Made by a program: the position numbers and the translations under genes | DNA from: a virus | DNA length: 39,144 nucleotides | Virus record (IMG/VR): IMGVR_UViG_3300036851_000165 | Span: 1-39,144 of that record | Strand: one strand, 5' to 3' | Notes under the pieces: generated by a model | Database searches by the model: none | What the model was told of the DNA's origin: nothing | The model's input: only the letters and a program-made list of their open reading frames with translations | Part shown: positions 20,218 to 29,078 of the stretch, one piece after another | Numbering within the stretch: the first letter of the stretch is position 1 | Layout of the letters: the number at the start of each line of letters is the position of its first letter

Positions 20218-20838
20218 ATGGCCAATCCTACGGGCGCATTCGGCCTTCGTCCGGTGCGCCGCGGCGGCGGACCCTGGACTGGGCAGCCTGTCCGCGCTCT
20301 CATCACGTCTGCTATCGCTACTGCGCAGTTCATCGGTGATCCGGTGGTTGCGCTTGGTGCGGGCAGCACTACCGAGTTCACGCACGTCGGTAGCGGCAAG
20401 CAGAACCCCGGCATGCCGACCGTGACCATCGCAACGGCCGGCGCCACCCAAAAGATCTACGGCGTCATTGTCGGCTTCGATATGGTCCATCGCGATTCCA
20501 CGATCTACCGCGAGGCTTCGACCAACCGCATCGCGCTGATCGCTCCGGCATGGGATCCGGACGTCGTGTTCCAGGTGCGCGACGATGGCACTGGTGTCAT
20601 CGGTACAGCAGGGGTCATGGGCAACGCCAACCTCACTGCGGGCGCCGGCGGGAGCATCGTCACGGGGCTTTCGAGCTGGGCGCTCAGTCCCACCAGCGTA
20701 GGCGCCCAGCCCACATTCCAGACGACCATCCTGCGCGCGGCAAACCTCATCAACAACGATGCCACGCTGACCAATACGGTCTGGGAAGTGACCATCAACC
20801 TGCCGCAGCCGTTCCCCGGCATCACCGGCCTCGTTTGA
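20218..20838 (+). CDS. Putative head decoration / cement protein
   Basis: 206 residues, beta-rich, with an opening typical of small head proteins (MANPTGAFGLRPVRRGGGPW), repeated short strands and Gly/Ala/Thr-rich loops, ending NLPQPFPGITGLV. It has the strongest Shine-Dalgarno of the head region (AGGAGG) and lies directly before the major capsid gene, so it should be abundant. Decoration or head-stabilising role is inferred from position, composition and expression signals; no domain name is certain. Confidence 0.62.
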   Translation: MANPTGAFGLRPVRRGGGPWTGQPVRALITSAIATAQFIGDPVVALGAGSTTEFTHVGSGKQNPGMPTVTIATAGATQKIYGVIVGFDMVHRDSTIYREASTNRIALIAPAWDPDVVFQVRDDGTGVIGTAGVMGNANLTAGAGGSIVTGLSSWALSPTSVGAQPTFQTTILRAANLINNDATLTNTVWEVTINLPQPFPGITGLV

Positions 20839-20865
20839 TCCTGAGCCGGGAAAGGAAATCATCAC

Positions 20866-21768
20866 ATGTCTCAGATCATCACTACCGGGAACACACCAAA
20901 AGCCATGTGGCCCGGCATCAATGCTTGGTGGGGCCAGGCCTACGAAGAGCACGAGGCGGAGTGGACCGACCTCTTCGACCAGCTCACCTCCGGCAAGGCA
21001 TATGAGGAGGTCGTCGAGTCGATCGGCTTTGGCCTTCCCTCCGTCAAGCCGGAGGGCGAGTCCATCTCCTACGACACCACGAGCCAGGGTTACACCACGC
21101 GGTTTACCCACGTGGCTTGGGCCTCCGGCTTCATGGTGACCTTCGAGGAGATGCGCGACAACCTCTATGCCGAGGTTGGCCAGCGGCGCACTCCTGATCT
21201 CGCCTTCTCCATGCGGCAGGGCCACGAGATCAACTGCGCCGACTTCTACAACGACGGCTTCACCGCCAACGGTCCTGACAACGTACCGTGGTTCTCGGCC
21301 TCGCATCCGACCTACAGCGGAAACCAGTCCAATCTCCTTGCTGCTGCCGACCTGTCGGAGGCGGCCTTGGAAGACGCTGGCATCGCGGTCATGACGGCCA
21401 ATGACAGCCGCAACCGCAAGATCGGCCTCAAGATGCAGTCACTCCATGTGCATCCGTCCAACTGGTACGAGGCCAACCGCATTCTCTACTCCGTGCTCCA
21501 GAACGACACGGCGATGAATGCAATCAACGCGCTCAAGTACACGGGCGAGTTCCCGAAGGGCATCAAGGTCAACCACTATTTCGACGACCCGGATGCTTAC
21601 TTCATCCGCACCAACGCCCGGCGCGGCGCCATGCATTTCCAGCGCGATCCTATCGACTTCTCGGAAGATGGGGCATTCGACAACAAGGCGCAGAAATACA
21701 TGGCCTACGAACGGTACTCTGTCGGACGCGCGGACTGGCGCGGCGCGTACGCGAGCGCGGGCGGGTAG
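20866..21768 (+). CDS. Major capsid protein (Mu gpT-like, HK97 fold)
   Basis: 300 residues. The pattern KAMWPGINAWWGQAYEEHEA, YEEVVESIGFGLPSVKPEGE, SYDTTSQGYTTRFTHVAWAS and VTFEEMRDNLY matches the Mu gpT-like major head subunit family, followed by FSMRQGHEINCADFYNDGF and HPSNWYEANRIL. It forms the icosahedral shell. Shine-Dalgarno GGAAAGGAA. A strong hairpin terminator lies 18 bp after the stop, so head and tail transcripts may be separated here. Family-typical length. Confidence 0.88.
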   Translation: MSQIITTGNTPKAMWPGINAWWGQAYEEHEAEWTDLFDQLTSGKAYEEVVESIGFGLPSVKPEGESISYDTTSQGYTTRFTHVAWASGFMVTFEEMRDNLYAEVGQRRTPDLAFSMRQGHEINCADFYNDGFTANGPDNVPWFSASHPTYSGNQSNLLAAADLSEAALEDAGIAVMTANDSRNRKIGLKMQSLHVHPSNWYEANRILYSVLQNDTAMNAINALKYTGEFPKGIKVNHYFDDPDAYFIRTNARRGAMHFQRDPIDFSEDGAFDNKAQKYMAYERYSVGRADWRGAYASAGG

Positions 21769-21786
21769 AGCGCCACTGGCAAGACT

Positions 21787-21814
21787 GAGCGAGGCGCGCA
21801 TATCCGCCTCGCTC
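21787..21814 (+). terminator. Intrinsic terminator after the capsid gene
   Basis: GAGCGAGGCG (21787-21796) pairs perfectly with CGCCTCGCTC (21805-21814) around an 8-nt loop, followed by TTCCTGT. It ends the capsid transcript or weakens read-through into the tail genes. Confidence 0.75.
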
Positions 21815-21848
21815 TTCCTGTCGTACCCTCTGAAGGAAAGAGATCATC

Positions 21849-22151
21849 ATGGCTGAGAAGGCACTCTGGAAGATCGGCGGCACCGCCGGTCACGGCACGT
21901 TCGCGGTCGTGGACGTGGATGGCGTACCAACAATTGAGATCAACGGCGTCGCCGTTGCAACGATCACGGCCCAGGGCGCCATCGCCGAGCTTACCAACAG
22001 CACCGGAGGAACCCCCGGCGCCACGCTGGTCGCTGTCGGCGACACCACGACCAACCAAGCCGTCCCCATCAACAACAACTTCGCCAGCATAAACGCCAAG
22101 CTCAACGCGCTGATCACAGCATTGGAAGGCGCTGGCGTCATCGCATCCTAA
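21849..22151 (+). CDS. Small structural protein
   Basis: 100 residues, beta-rich (HGTFAVVDVDGVPTIEINGV), then NNFASINAKLNALITALEGA, a helix often seen at the end of small phage tail or head-fibre proteins. Separated from the capsid gene by a terminator and preceded by GAAGGAAAGAG. A head-tail or fibre accessory role is likely; no family name is certain. Confidence 0.65.
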   Translation: MAEKALWKIGGTAGHGTFAVVDVDGVPTIEINGVAVATITAQGAIAELTNSTGGTPGATLVAVGDTTTNQAVPINNNFASINAKLNALITALEGAGVIAS

Positions 22152-22169
22152 AAAGCATGGGAGGTTGAG

Positions 22170-22568
22170 ATGGCAGACACGGTTACGACCGAATTCATCT
22201 TCAATGGCCGGCGACGGAAGATTGTGCATCTCACGTCCGTCTCAGACGGCACTGGAGAAACCAATGTGGTCAAGGTCGACCTGTCGGCCATCACCTTCAG
22301 TGGCGGCGAGACACCCACCTACTCGGTGGTCGATATGATCGACTATGATATCGGCGGCATGGATAGCGTCCGGCTTTACTGGGACCATACGGCGGACGAT
22401 GTGATCGCCATCCTTCCGCCGGGGCAGGGGACGGTTGATTGGAACGCTCTGGGCGGCAAAGTGGACCCGAGATCGCCGGGAGGGACCGGCAACATCATTC
22501 TGACGACGAACGGCGCCGAAAGCGGCGGCACCTACAATATCACGCTCTACATCAGGCCTAAGGCCTAA
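22170..22568 (+). CDS. Conserved phage structural protein
   Basis: 132 residues, all beta. The pattern TEFIFNGRRRKIVHLTSVSD, DGTGETNVVKVD, then VRLYWDHTADD, DPRSPGGTGNIILTTNGAES and YNITLYIRPKA is one I associate with small conserved structural proteins found near capsid and tail genes in many podoviruses. Likely a virion component (connector or fibre accessory). Function not established. Confidence 0.68.
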   Translation: MADTVTTEFIFNGRRRKIVHLTSVSDGTGETNVVKVDLSAITFSGGETPTYSVVDMIDYDIGGMDSVRLYWDHTADDVIAILPPGQGTVDWNALGGKVDPRSPGGTGNIILTTNGAESGGTYNITLYIRPKA

Positions 22569-22571
22569 GCC

Positions 22572-22790
22572 ATGATGGGCCGCAGCCTGCGGGGGCGCCC
22601 GCTTTCCGGACGCGTTCGCGGCCAGCATGTTCAGCGTCCGCATCGTCCCCCGCGCCGTCCTGGTGATCCTCCTGACTTCCTGCCCCCTGGCGAGGATCTT
22701 CTGCAATGGGACGCGGACGCTGGGCCTGCGCCTTATCTCGCCTGGGACGACGATGCAGCTGTCGAAACATTCATCACGTGGGACACGTGA
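22572..22790 (+). CDS. Small Arg/Pro-rich protein, possible gene
   Basis: 72 residues. The first half is Arg/Pro-rich and low in complexity, while the second half (EDLLQWDADAGPAPYLAWDD, then AAVETFITWDT) repeats a W-D-x(0-2)-D pattern. It fills the gap between two clear genes with 3-bp spacing on each side, which supports it. No family known; could be a small structural protein. The weak Shine-Dalgarno and odd composition leave doubt. Confidence 0.45.
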   Translation: MMGRSLRGRPLSGRVRGQHVQRPHRPPRRPGDPPDFLPPGEDLLQWDADAGPAPYLAWDDDAAVETFITWDT

Positions 22791-22793
22791 ACC

Positions 22794-24275
22794 ATGGCTG
22801 ACTCCATCAATATCAAGAATGCTCCCGAGCGCACTCTGACGCATGTGGTTGGGCATGACGTCAATGGAAAAGGGGGCCGTCAGAACGTTGGGCAGGCCGG
22901 TGGCTTGGCGGGTCCGTTGGATGGCAGCGGCAAGGTTCCCGCATCACAGCTTCCGCCCCTGGACCATGATGTCGGTCAGGCTGCCAACCAAGCCGCCATG
23001 CTGGCCCTGCCGGTCACCGCCCCGGCGGTATGCATTCGCACCGACTTCGCGCCAGCGCACGTCTTCTACCTGACCGCCGATCCGGCCTCCACGCTGGCCA
23101 ACTGGGTGGACACGGGCGAGTTCGGCGCAGGCGGAGCTAATCCTTCGGCTCCAGTTGGTCTAACCGCCGTCAATGGCGCGGCCGCCACCTTCATGCGCTC
23201 GGACGCTGCGCCTTCCTTGAGCCAAGCCATCACGCCGACATGGACGGCGCATCACGTCTTCGCTGCCGTGTCCGCAGCGACAACCCCTTCGGTCGCCGTC
23301 ACGTCCACCAACCCGCAGATTGACTTCAACCTGTCCAGCGGCGCAGTGGACGCCAAGCGCTGGAACTGGACCGCGGGCACCAACACGTACGGCCTGCGCA
23401 CGCTGAACGATGCTGGCACGACGGGCAGCAATGCCTGGAATCTGACGCGCACCGGCAACGCTGTCACGCAGCAGAACTGGTATATATCTGGTACCGCCTT
23501 GCTGGGGCTCAATGCCACGGGCTTCGTCACCATCGTGCCTCATACCGTGGTGGTCAGCGGAGCCAACGGCAACAAGCAATGGCTGGCGCGATTCACCAGT
23601 GGCACAGGGCACACCAACGCACCGACCGCCTTCGACGCCACCGCCAACTATCTGCAGGTCGGTGGTCGCGAGTACGGCAACAACGGGTTCTCCGGCATCG
23701 GTTTCGGCTACGTGGGCGATACCACGCAGCACCCGTGCGTGATGATCGGCCACGAGGAGAAGCAGACGGCGGCCAACACGGCGGGCGATTTCATCGTCGC
23801 CACGCGCAACGCCACCACCAACACGCCGCCGACAATCCAATTGCGCGTCACGATGGCTGGCCAGATCCTCGCCGAGCAGGCCAGCTATACGCCCGGTTCC
23901 GATCAAGCGCTCGCCACCAAGAAGTACGTGGATGACTCTGTCAGCTCAGCCATTGTCGGCAACGGCAATTGGGGCGCCCCAGTTGATCACAGCGGATCGG
24001 GTGACATCTTCATTGAGCCGACCAGCGCAATGGTCCATCGCGTCAGCGCGACCACGGGCGACGTTTTCGTAAGACTTAGCGATGCCCCAGCTGGCACCGT
24101 CAAGATCATAAAGCGCATGGACGATTCCGCGCACGGTTTCCATGTGAACCTAGAGATCGCCAGCCCGAACACCATTGACGGAGTGCAGGACATCGGCATA
24201 GCCGATCAATATTCCTGCCGCATCTTCATGAGCGACGGCACGAACTGGTCCATCATCGGCACCTTCGGTAATTGA
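22794..24275 (+). CDS. Tail fibre protein
   Basis: 493 residues. The N-terminus (MADSINIKNAPERTLTHVVG) is followed by a collagen-poor, Thr/Ala/Asn-rich beta body. GGANPSAPVGLTAVNGAAAT and FMRSDAAPSLSQAITPTWTA are linker repeats common in tail fibres, and TPGSDQALATKKYVDDSVSS is the typical fibre segment. It ends with a compact C-terminal domain (VFVRLSDAPAGTVKIIKRMD and on to SDGTNWSIIGTFGN) that probably caps the trimer or binds receptor. It should attach to the tail and contact the cell surface. Receptor unknown. Confidence 0.75.
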   Translation: MADSINIKNAPERTLTHVVGHDVNGKGGRQNVGQAGGLAGPLDGSGKVPASQLPPLDHDVGQAANQAAMLALPVTAPAVCIRTDFAPAHVFYLTADPASTLANWVDTGEFGAGGANPSAPVGLTAVNGAAATFMRSDAAPSLSQAITPTWTAHHVFAAVSAATTPSVAVTSTNPQIDFNLSSGAVDAKRWNWTAGTNTYGLRTLNDAGTTGSNAWNLTRTGNAVTQQNWYISGTALLGLNATGFVTIVPHTVVVSGANGNKQWLARFTSGTGHTNAPTAFDATANYLQVGGREYGNNGFSGIGFGYVGDTTQHPCVMIGHEEKQTAANTAGDFIVATRNATTNTPPTIQLRVTMAGQILAEQASYTPGSDQALATKKYVDDSVSSAIVGNGNWGAPVDHSGSGDIFIEPTSAMVHRVSATTGDVFVRLSDAPAGTVKIIKRMDDSAHGFHVNLEIASPNTIDGVQDIGIADQYSCRIFMSDGTNWSIIGTFGN

Positions 24276-24292
24276 TCTTTCCAGGTGAACTT

Positions 24293-24865
24293 ATGCAGCG
24301 GCGCCCAAAAACACGCGACGGGGACTTTAAGGTCGTCTGCGACAAGAGCGGCTTCACGTTCAACCGCTCCCAGTGCGTGAAAGAGTGGAACGGCCTTCTT
24401 GTCTACAAGGGATACAGTGAGGCTCGCCACCCGCAAGACTTTCTGCGTGCCCGACGCGAAGACTTCCGTATCCCCGATGCTCGACCAGCTCCTGCCATTG
24501 CGGATTTGCCGTCCGTTGGGCCTCTCATCACGGAGATCGCCGAGGACATCCCAGGCAACAACAATGAGTATGCCCCCATGGGGCCGCTCGGCGCCTTCGC
24601 GCTTGGGCAGACCGAAGACGACTTCGGCGACCAGCAGGAATCCAACACCGCCGGCTCGCTCAGCATCACCGTCACTTCGACGCGCCGCATGCGTCCGGCC
24701 GACCGCATCGGGGTCATCCTCGATAGCGGCGACCTGTTCATGACCCACATCGACTACGTCACCAGCGCGACCACGCTGCAGATGACGGATGCGCTGCCAG
24801 GCTCCACATCAGCCGGCAATCGCGTGTTCGACTACACCGCATCAACCTCCGGCTCACTCGGATAA
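24293..24865 (+). CDS. Conserved podoviral protein with decayed zinc knuckles
   Basis: 190 residues from ATG 24293 (AGGTGA upstream); a TTG at 24272 overlapping the previous stop is the alternative. The N-terminal block GDFKVVCDKSGFTFNRSQCV, KEWNGLLVYKGYSEARHPQD corresponds to a conserved structural-protein block I know with CDRCG and VCxxC. Here the second Cys of the first pair is Ser and the second pair is gone, so zinc binding is probably lost. The C-terminal half is a beta domain (SITVTSTRRMRPADRIGVIL). Between two fibre genes; likely a fibre-attachment or tail accessory component. Confidence 0.65.
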   Translation: MQRRPKTRDGDFKVVCDKSGFTFNRSQCVKEWNGLLVYKGYSEARHPQDFLRARREDFRIPDARPAPAIADLPSVGPLITEIAEDIPGNNNEYAPMGPLGAFALGQTEDDFGDQQESNTAGSLSITVTSTRRMRPADRIGVILDSGDLFMTHIDYVTSATTLQMTDALPGSTSAGNRVFDYTASTSGSLG

Positions 24866-24875
24866 AGTCCCCTAT

Positions 24876-26669
24876 ATGGCGCTCTTTTACAACCTCGCCC
24901 GCGTCACTACGCCAACGACCGGGACTGGCACGCTCACATTGGGCGGCGCGGTGACGGGCTTCCTAACCTTCGCCCAGTCGGGCGTACAGAATGGCGACGT
25001 GGTAGCCTACGCCATTCGCGATGGCGTCAACAGCGAGATCGGCTTTGGCACCTACACAGCCTCCGGTGCCACGCTTACGCGCACCGTGCGAAAGTCCACC
25101 AACGGCGATGCTGCGATCCCGCTATCCGGCAATGCTGAGGTAGTGATCACGCCTTCGGCGGAGGATATAGAGGAGACTGCGGACGCCGGCCTAGCGGCTC
25201 ATATCGCCGATCCGACTGGGGCACATGCGGCGAGCGCAATCGCGTTCACGCCTGTGGGCAGCGTTGCCGCTACCGATGTTCAGGCGGCAATCGCGGAATT
25301 GGACGGCGATCTCACGAGTGGTCTCGCTGGCAAGCAACCCCTTGACGCCGACCTGACGGCTATCGCGGCGCTGGCCACGGCGTCTTTTGGGCGGTCGCTG
25401 CTGACACTTGCCGATGCAGAGGCGCTTCAGGATATAGTGGGCGTTCGCACGGCTCTCACCGCGAACACAACCATCACCGTCGGCTCCGGGCAAGACTTCG
25501 AGACACTGCAGGCGGCATGGGATCACGTCTGCACCAACCTTGATCTTGCAGGTTTCGACGTGACCCTCGACCTGATCGATGGCACGCACGCAGGGTTCTC
25601 CGACTACACGGGGACAGGTGGCATAGGTCCGTACATCGGCGGTGGCCGGGTCATCATCAACGGCAACTCCGGCACGCCTGCAAATGTCATCGTCACCCAG
25701 GCCAGCGGCTACACGCTCCACATCGTCAACAGTTATGTGCTGTTGCAAAACTTCGAGGTGCGTTCCACTGGTGAAGGCGGCATCGGCGTAGCGTGGCGCG
25801 GCGTTGTCGAGTTCGGCTCCGGCATGCGCACGGGCGCCTGCACCAACGAGAAAGTACACGCGTCCAGCGGCGGCCAATTCCGCGCCTTGCAGAATTACAC
25901 AGACGTCGGCAACGCTGCGAAACATGCCTTCGCCGGGCAGGGCGGGCAGATGCGCATTTTTGGCATCACGGTTACGCTGTCTGGCACGCCGGCCTACAGC
26001 GAGTCGTTCGCCTATGTCGGCACCGACGGCATTTTCGACGCGCGCGGCACGACGTTTTCGGGGTCAGCAACGGGTGCTGCGTTCATCGCGGAGCCGGGCG
26101 GCAAGATCCTCCGCGACACCAACGACCTCAATGACCTCCCCGGAAATGCCGAGGGCACGCTTGGCGCTGGAGCGTTGTATGACGAGTTCGTCGGCCCACT
26201 GCCGACGGAGATCGCAGCGGGCTCGTTCTCCGGCGCGACGGTCGTCGTTGCCATTCCGGTCTGGGCCAAGCGCCTCTTCATACACGTGGCTGGGGTATCC
26301 TCGAACACGGCAACGCGACATCCGATCATCCTCGCCTCCATGGACGGCGGCGGGACGTACCCGATCACTGACTACAGTTGCTTTGGCTTGACGGCGGCGC
26401 CCGCCTTCGTCAGCGACGATGCGATGGTGTCGATGTTCACCGATGTCGCCGCCGCGCGCAGCTGGGACTACGACGCCTGGGTCGACGGCGTCGAAGGCGG
26501 TGGGCTGCACGCGCGCTGGCAGGGCGTCACGGATGACTCCTCGGCTGGTGTCGCAACGGGGCAGAGCTTCAACGCCGCGCTCGACGGCCGTATCACGCAC
26601 ATTCGCTTCGGGTGGAATGCATCGGGCAACCACGACGCCGGCACCTACAGCGTGCGGGGAATGGGGTAA
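24876..26669 (+). CDS. Tailspike / second tail fibre with beta-helix
   Basis: 597 residues from ATG 24876, avoiding overlap with the previous gene. The N-terminal head-binding style block reads GDVVAYAIRDGVNSEIGFGT, then LTRTVRKSTNGDAAI and VVITPSAEDI, typical of fibre attachment domains. A spacer with AATDVQAAIAELDGDLTSGL follows. Residues 210-430 look like a right-handed beta-helix opening: VGSGQDFETLQAAWDHVCTN, then stacked short strands such as GGGRVIINGNSGTPANVIVT. The C-terminal 150 residues are a separate beta domain. Such proteins bind and often cleave surface polysaccharide; no catalytic residues can be named from sequence alone. Confidence 0.72.
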   Translation: MALFYNLARVTTPTTGTGTLTLGGAVTGFLTFAQSGVQNGDVVAYAIRDGVNSEIGFGTYTASGATLTRTVRKSTNGDAAIPLSGNAEVVITPSAEDIEETADAGLAAHIADPTGAHAASAIAFTPVGSVAATDVQAAIAELDGDLTSGLAGKQPLDADLTAIAALATASFGRSLLTLADAEALQDIVGVRTALTANTTITVGSGQDFETLQAAWDHVCTNLDLAGFDVTLDLIDGTHAGFSDYTGTGGIGPYIGGGRVIINGNSGTPANVIVTQASGYTLHIVNSYVLLQNFEVRSTGEGGIGVAWRGVVEFGSGMRTGACTNEKVHASSGGQFRALQNYTDVGNAAKHAFAGQGGQMRIFGITVTLSGTPAYSESFAYVGTDGIFDARGTTFSGSATGAAFIAEPGGKILRDTNDLNDLPGNAEGTLGAGALYDEFVGPLPTEIAAGSFSGATVVVAIPVWAKRLFIHVAGVSSNTATRHPIILASMDGGGTYPITDYSCFGLTAAPAFVSDDAMVSMFTDVAAARSWDYDAWVDGVEGGGLHARWQGVTDDSSAGVATGQSFNAALDGRITHIRFGWNASGNHDAGTYSVRGMG

Positions 26670-26672
26670 CGC

Positions 26673-27632
26673 ATGGCGGTCTCAGGTTCTTCTGATTTCA
26701 CGCGCACGCGCGATCAGATCATCCGCCGTGCCTTCCGGGTAATCAGCGTCGTCAAGTCCGGCGATACGCCGGGCGCACAGATCGTCACCGATGCAGCCGA
26801 AGCGCTCAACGCCATGGTGAAGCGCTGGCAAAAGAAGGGGCTGCACGTCTGGACGGTGACGGAGGCCACGCTGTTCCCGCAAGCGTCGCAGGTGCGCTAT
26901 GCTCTGGCCTCCGGCAGTGCCGACCATGCCACGGAGAGTTACGTCGCGACCGAGCTCACCGCGAGCGCGTCGTCTGGCGCCACCAGCATCACCGTGGACG
27001 CCATCACCGGCATATCCAGCGGCGACAACATCGGCACCGTGCTGGACGATGGCTCGATTCATTGGACGACCGTCAATGGTGCGCCGGCAGGATCGAATGT
27101 AACCCTCACGACCGGGCTTGACGATAGCGCCTCCGATGGGGCGGCGGTCTTCACCTACACCACCAAGATCGTCCGCCCGCTCAAGATCGTAGACGCGCGG
27201 CGCTTCAACATCGCCAGCCAGCTTGAGACGACGATATCGGAGACGCAGGGCAGCCTGATGGCGCGTCTCGACTACCAGGCGCTGCCGAACAAGGCGCAGA
27301 CCGGCACCATCAACAGGGCGTTCTACGATCCGCAGCGCGATACTGGCTATCTCTATCTGTGGCAGCCGCCGTCCATCGTTACCGACCTCGTCAAGTTCAC
27401 GTGGCACCGGCCGATCATGGACTTCGACAATGCGTCCGATAACCCGGACCTGCCGCAAGAGTGGTTCGACGCGCTGGTGTACAATCTTGCGATCTCCCTA
27501 TGTGATGAGTTCGACGTGCCGCTTGAGAAGCAGCAGAGCGTTGCGCTTAAGGCCGCCTCCTACTTGGAGGACGTGCAGGGCGATGACCGGGAAGGCGAGT
27601 CTCTCTACATGCAAGCCGATATGGGCTACTGA
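26673..27632 (+). CDS. P22 gp4-like tail accessory factor (head-tail adaptor)
   Basis: 319 residues. Opening helices (IIRRAFRVISVVKSGDTPGA, then VTDAAEALNAMVKRWQKKGL) are the adaptor helices of the gp4 family. A beta insert of about 100 residues follows (VDAITGISSGDNIGTVLDDG). The C-terminal helices are PQEWFDALVYNLAISLCDEF and the helix after it. It docks under the portal ring, closes the head after packaging and carries the tail hub. The next gene starts on its stop codon (TGATG), and that gene is the gp10-like partner, matching P22 order. Confidence 0.8.
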   Translation: MAVSGSSDFTRTRDQIIRRAFRVISVVKSGDTPGAQIVTDAAEALNAMVKRWQKKGLHVWTVTEATLFPQASQVRYALASGSADHATESYVATELTASASSGATSITVDAITGISSGDNIGTVLDDGSIHWTTVNGAPAGSNVTLTTGLDDSASDGAAVFTYTTKIVRPLKIVDARRFNIASQLETTISETQGSLMARLDYQALPNKAQTGTINRAFYDPQRDTGYLYLWQPPSIVTDLVKFTWHRPIMDFDNASDNPDLPQEWFDALVYNLAISLCDEFDVPLEKQQSVALKAASYLEDVQGDDREGESLYMQADMGY

Positions 27633-29074
27633 TGCCTCCCGTCCCCTTCGCTTCGCAATCCTATCGTCACGAAACCGCGCAGATCTCATCGCAGCGCGTC
27701 TTGAATTGCTATGCCGAGATGCAGCCGCCTGGCGCCAAGTCTCAGGTGACAGTGCACGGTGCTCCTGGCATCATCACTTACGCTACGTGCGGCGTCGGCC
27801 CCGTCCGCGGCGCGCATATGCTGGGTGGCGTGCTCTACGTCGTCTCTGGTGGGTTCCTCTACAGGGTTACCAACGATCCAACTCCGGTTGCGACCCAGCT
27901 CGGCGGCGTCATCTCCGGCTCTGGCGTGGTCTCGATGGCCGACAACGGTAACGAGATCATGATCGTCAACGGGAGCAACGGCTACCTGTACGACACGCTG
28001 AGCGGGTTCCGGCTGGTCACGGATACAGATTTCATTGCTGGCAGCACGGTTGCCTACTCTGACGGCTTCTTTTTGGTGCCGCGAGCAAACACCAATGAAT
28101 GGGCGCGGTCGGACTCGCTGGACGGCTCCTCCTGGAATGCGCTCGCGTTCGCCACCAAGGAATCCCAGTCCGATAATCTCCGCGCCGTCCTGAACATCAA
28201 TGAGGTGATCCACCTTCTGGGGGAGAAATCCTCCGAGCTCTGGGGCAACAACGGGGCGGCGAACTTCCCGTATCAGCGCGTCCCAGGCGGTACGCTGGAT
28301 CGCGGCACACTCGCCGCCTATGCCAATGCACGCGAGGACCAAACGCTGTTCATCCTCGGCAATGACCGCGTTGCCTACCGCATGAGCGGCACCCAGCTTG
28401 CCCGTATTTCGACGCATGCGATCGAACAGACGTGGCAGGGCTACACCGCGACCTCCGACTGCTTCGGCCTCGCCTATCCCTGGAACGGCCACAAGTTTGT
28501 AGTCTTCACATTCCCGACCCAGCAAGCGGCGCTTGGGGACACGACCTCCTGGAGCTTCGACATCTCCTCCGGCCTCTGGCATGAGCGGCTGTCCTATGAT
28601 TTCAACGGTACGCCTCTTGGGCGCTGGCGCGGGAACATTGCGATTGAGGCCTACGGCAGGATCCTGATCGGCGACGCCTTCTCCGGCAAGATCGGCTATC
28701 TCAGCAAGGAGGTTACAACCGAGTTCGATTGCCCGATGCGGTGGACGGCAACGAGCCCGCCCTATGGGGCCGGCGACAAGTCCCTGTTCAACTCCAACCT
28801 CACGCTCGACATGGAGGCTGGCGTCGGTCTTTCGAGCGGCCAGGGGTCTGACCCACAGATCATGCTCGACGTGTCCGACGACGGCGGCAAGACCTGGAGT
28901 TCGGTGCAGCACTGGTCCTCCATGGGTGCTATGGGCGCCTTCAAGACGTGGGTGCGCTGGATGCAACTCGGGCGCACGGAGAAGGGCGGAACACGGGTCT
29001 ACCGCGTGACGGTCTCCGACCCGGTGCGCCGGACGATCATCGGGGCTTACGCCAATATGCATCCGGGGCTGTAG
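27632..29074 (+). CDS. P22 gp10-like packaged-DNA stabilisation protein (tail hub)
   Basis: 480 residues, all beta. The opening PFASQSYRHETAQISSQRVL, NCYAEMQPPGAKSQVTVHG and APGI pattern is the signature of the gp10 family (phage stabilisation protein), followed by blade-like repeats (GGVLYVVSGGFLYRV, DNGNEIMIVNGSNGYLY, DTTSWSFDISSGLWHERLSY). Six copies form the tail tube/hub that keeps packaged DNA in and holds the fibre or spike proteins. Order after the gp4-like gene supports the call. Confidence 0.83.
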   Translation: MPPVPFASQSYRHETAQISSQRVLNCYAEMQPPGAKSQVTVHGAPGIITYATCGVGPVRGAHMLGGVLYVVSGGFLYRVTNDPTPVATQLGGVISGSGVVSMADNGNEIMIVNGSNGYLYDTLSGFRLVTDTDFIAGSTVAYSDGFFLVPRANTNEWARSDSLDGSSWNALAFATKESQSDNLRAVLNINEVIHLLGEKSSELWGNNGAANFPYQRVPGGTLDRGTLAAYANAREDQTLFILGNDRVAYRMSGTQLARISTHAIEQTWQGYTATSDCFGLAYPWNGHKFVVFTFPTQQAALGDTTSWSFDISSGLWHERLSYDFNGTPLGRWRGNIAIEAYGRILIGDAFSGKIGYLSKEVTTEFDCPMRWTATSPPYGAGDKSLFNSNLTLDMEAGVGLSSGQGSDPQIMLDVSDDGGKTWSSVQHWSSMGAMGAFKTWVRWMQLGRTEKGGTRVYRVTVSDPVRRTIIGAYANMHPGL

Positions 29075-29078
29075 GTCT

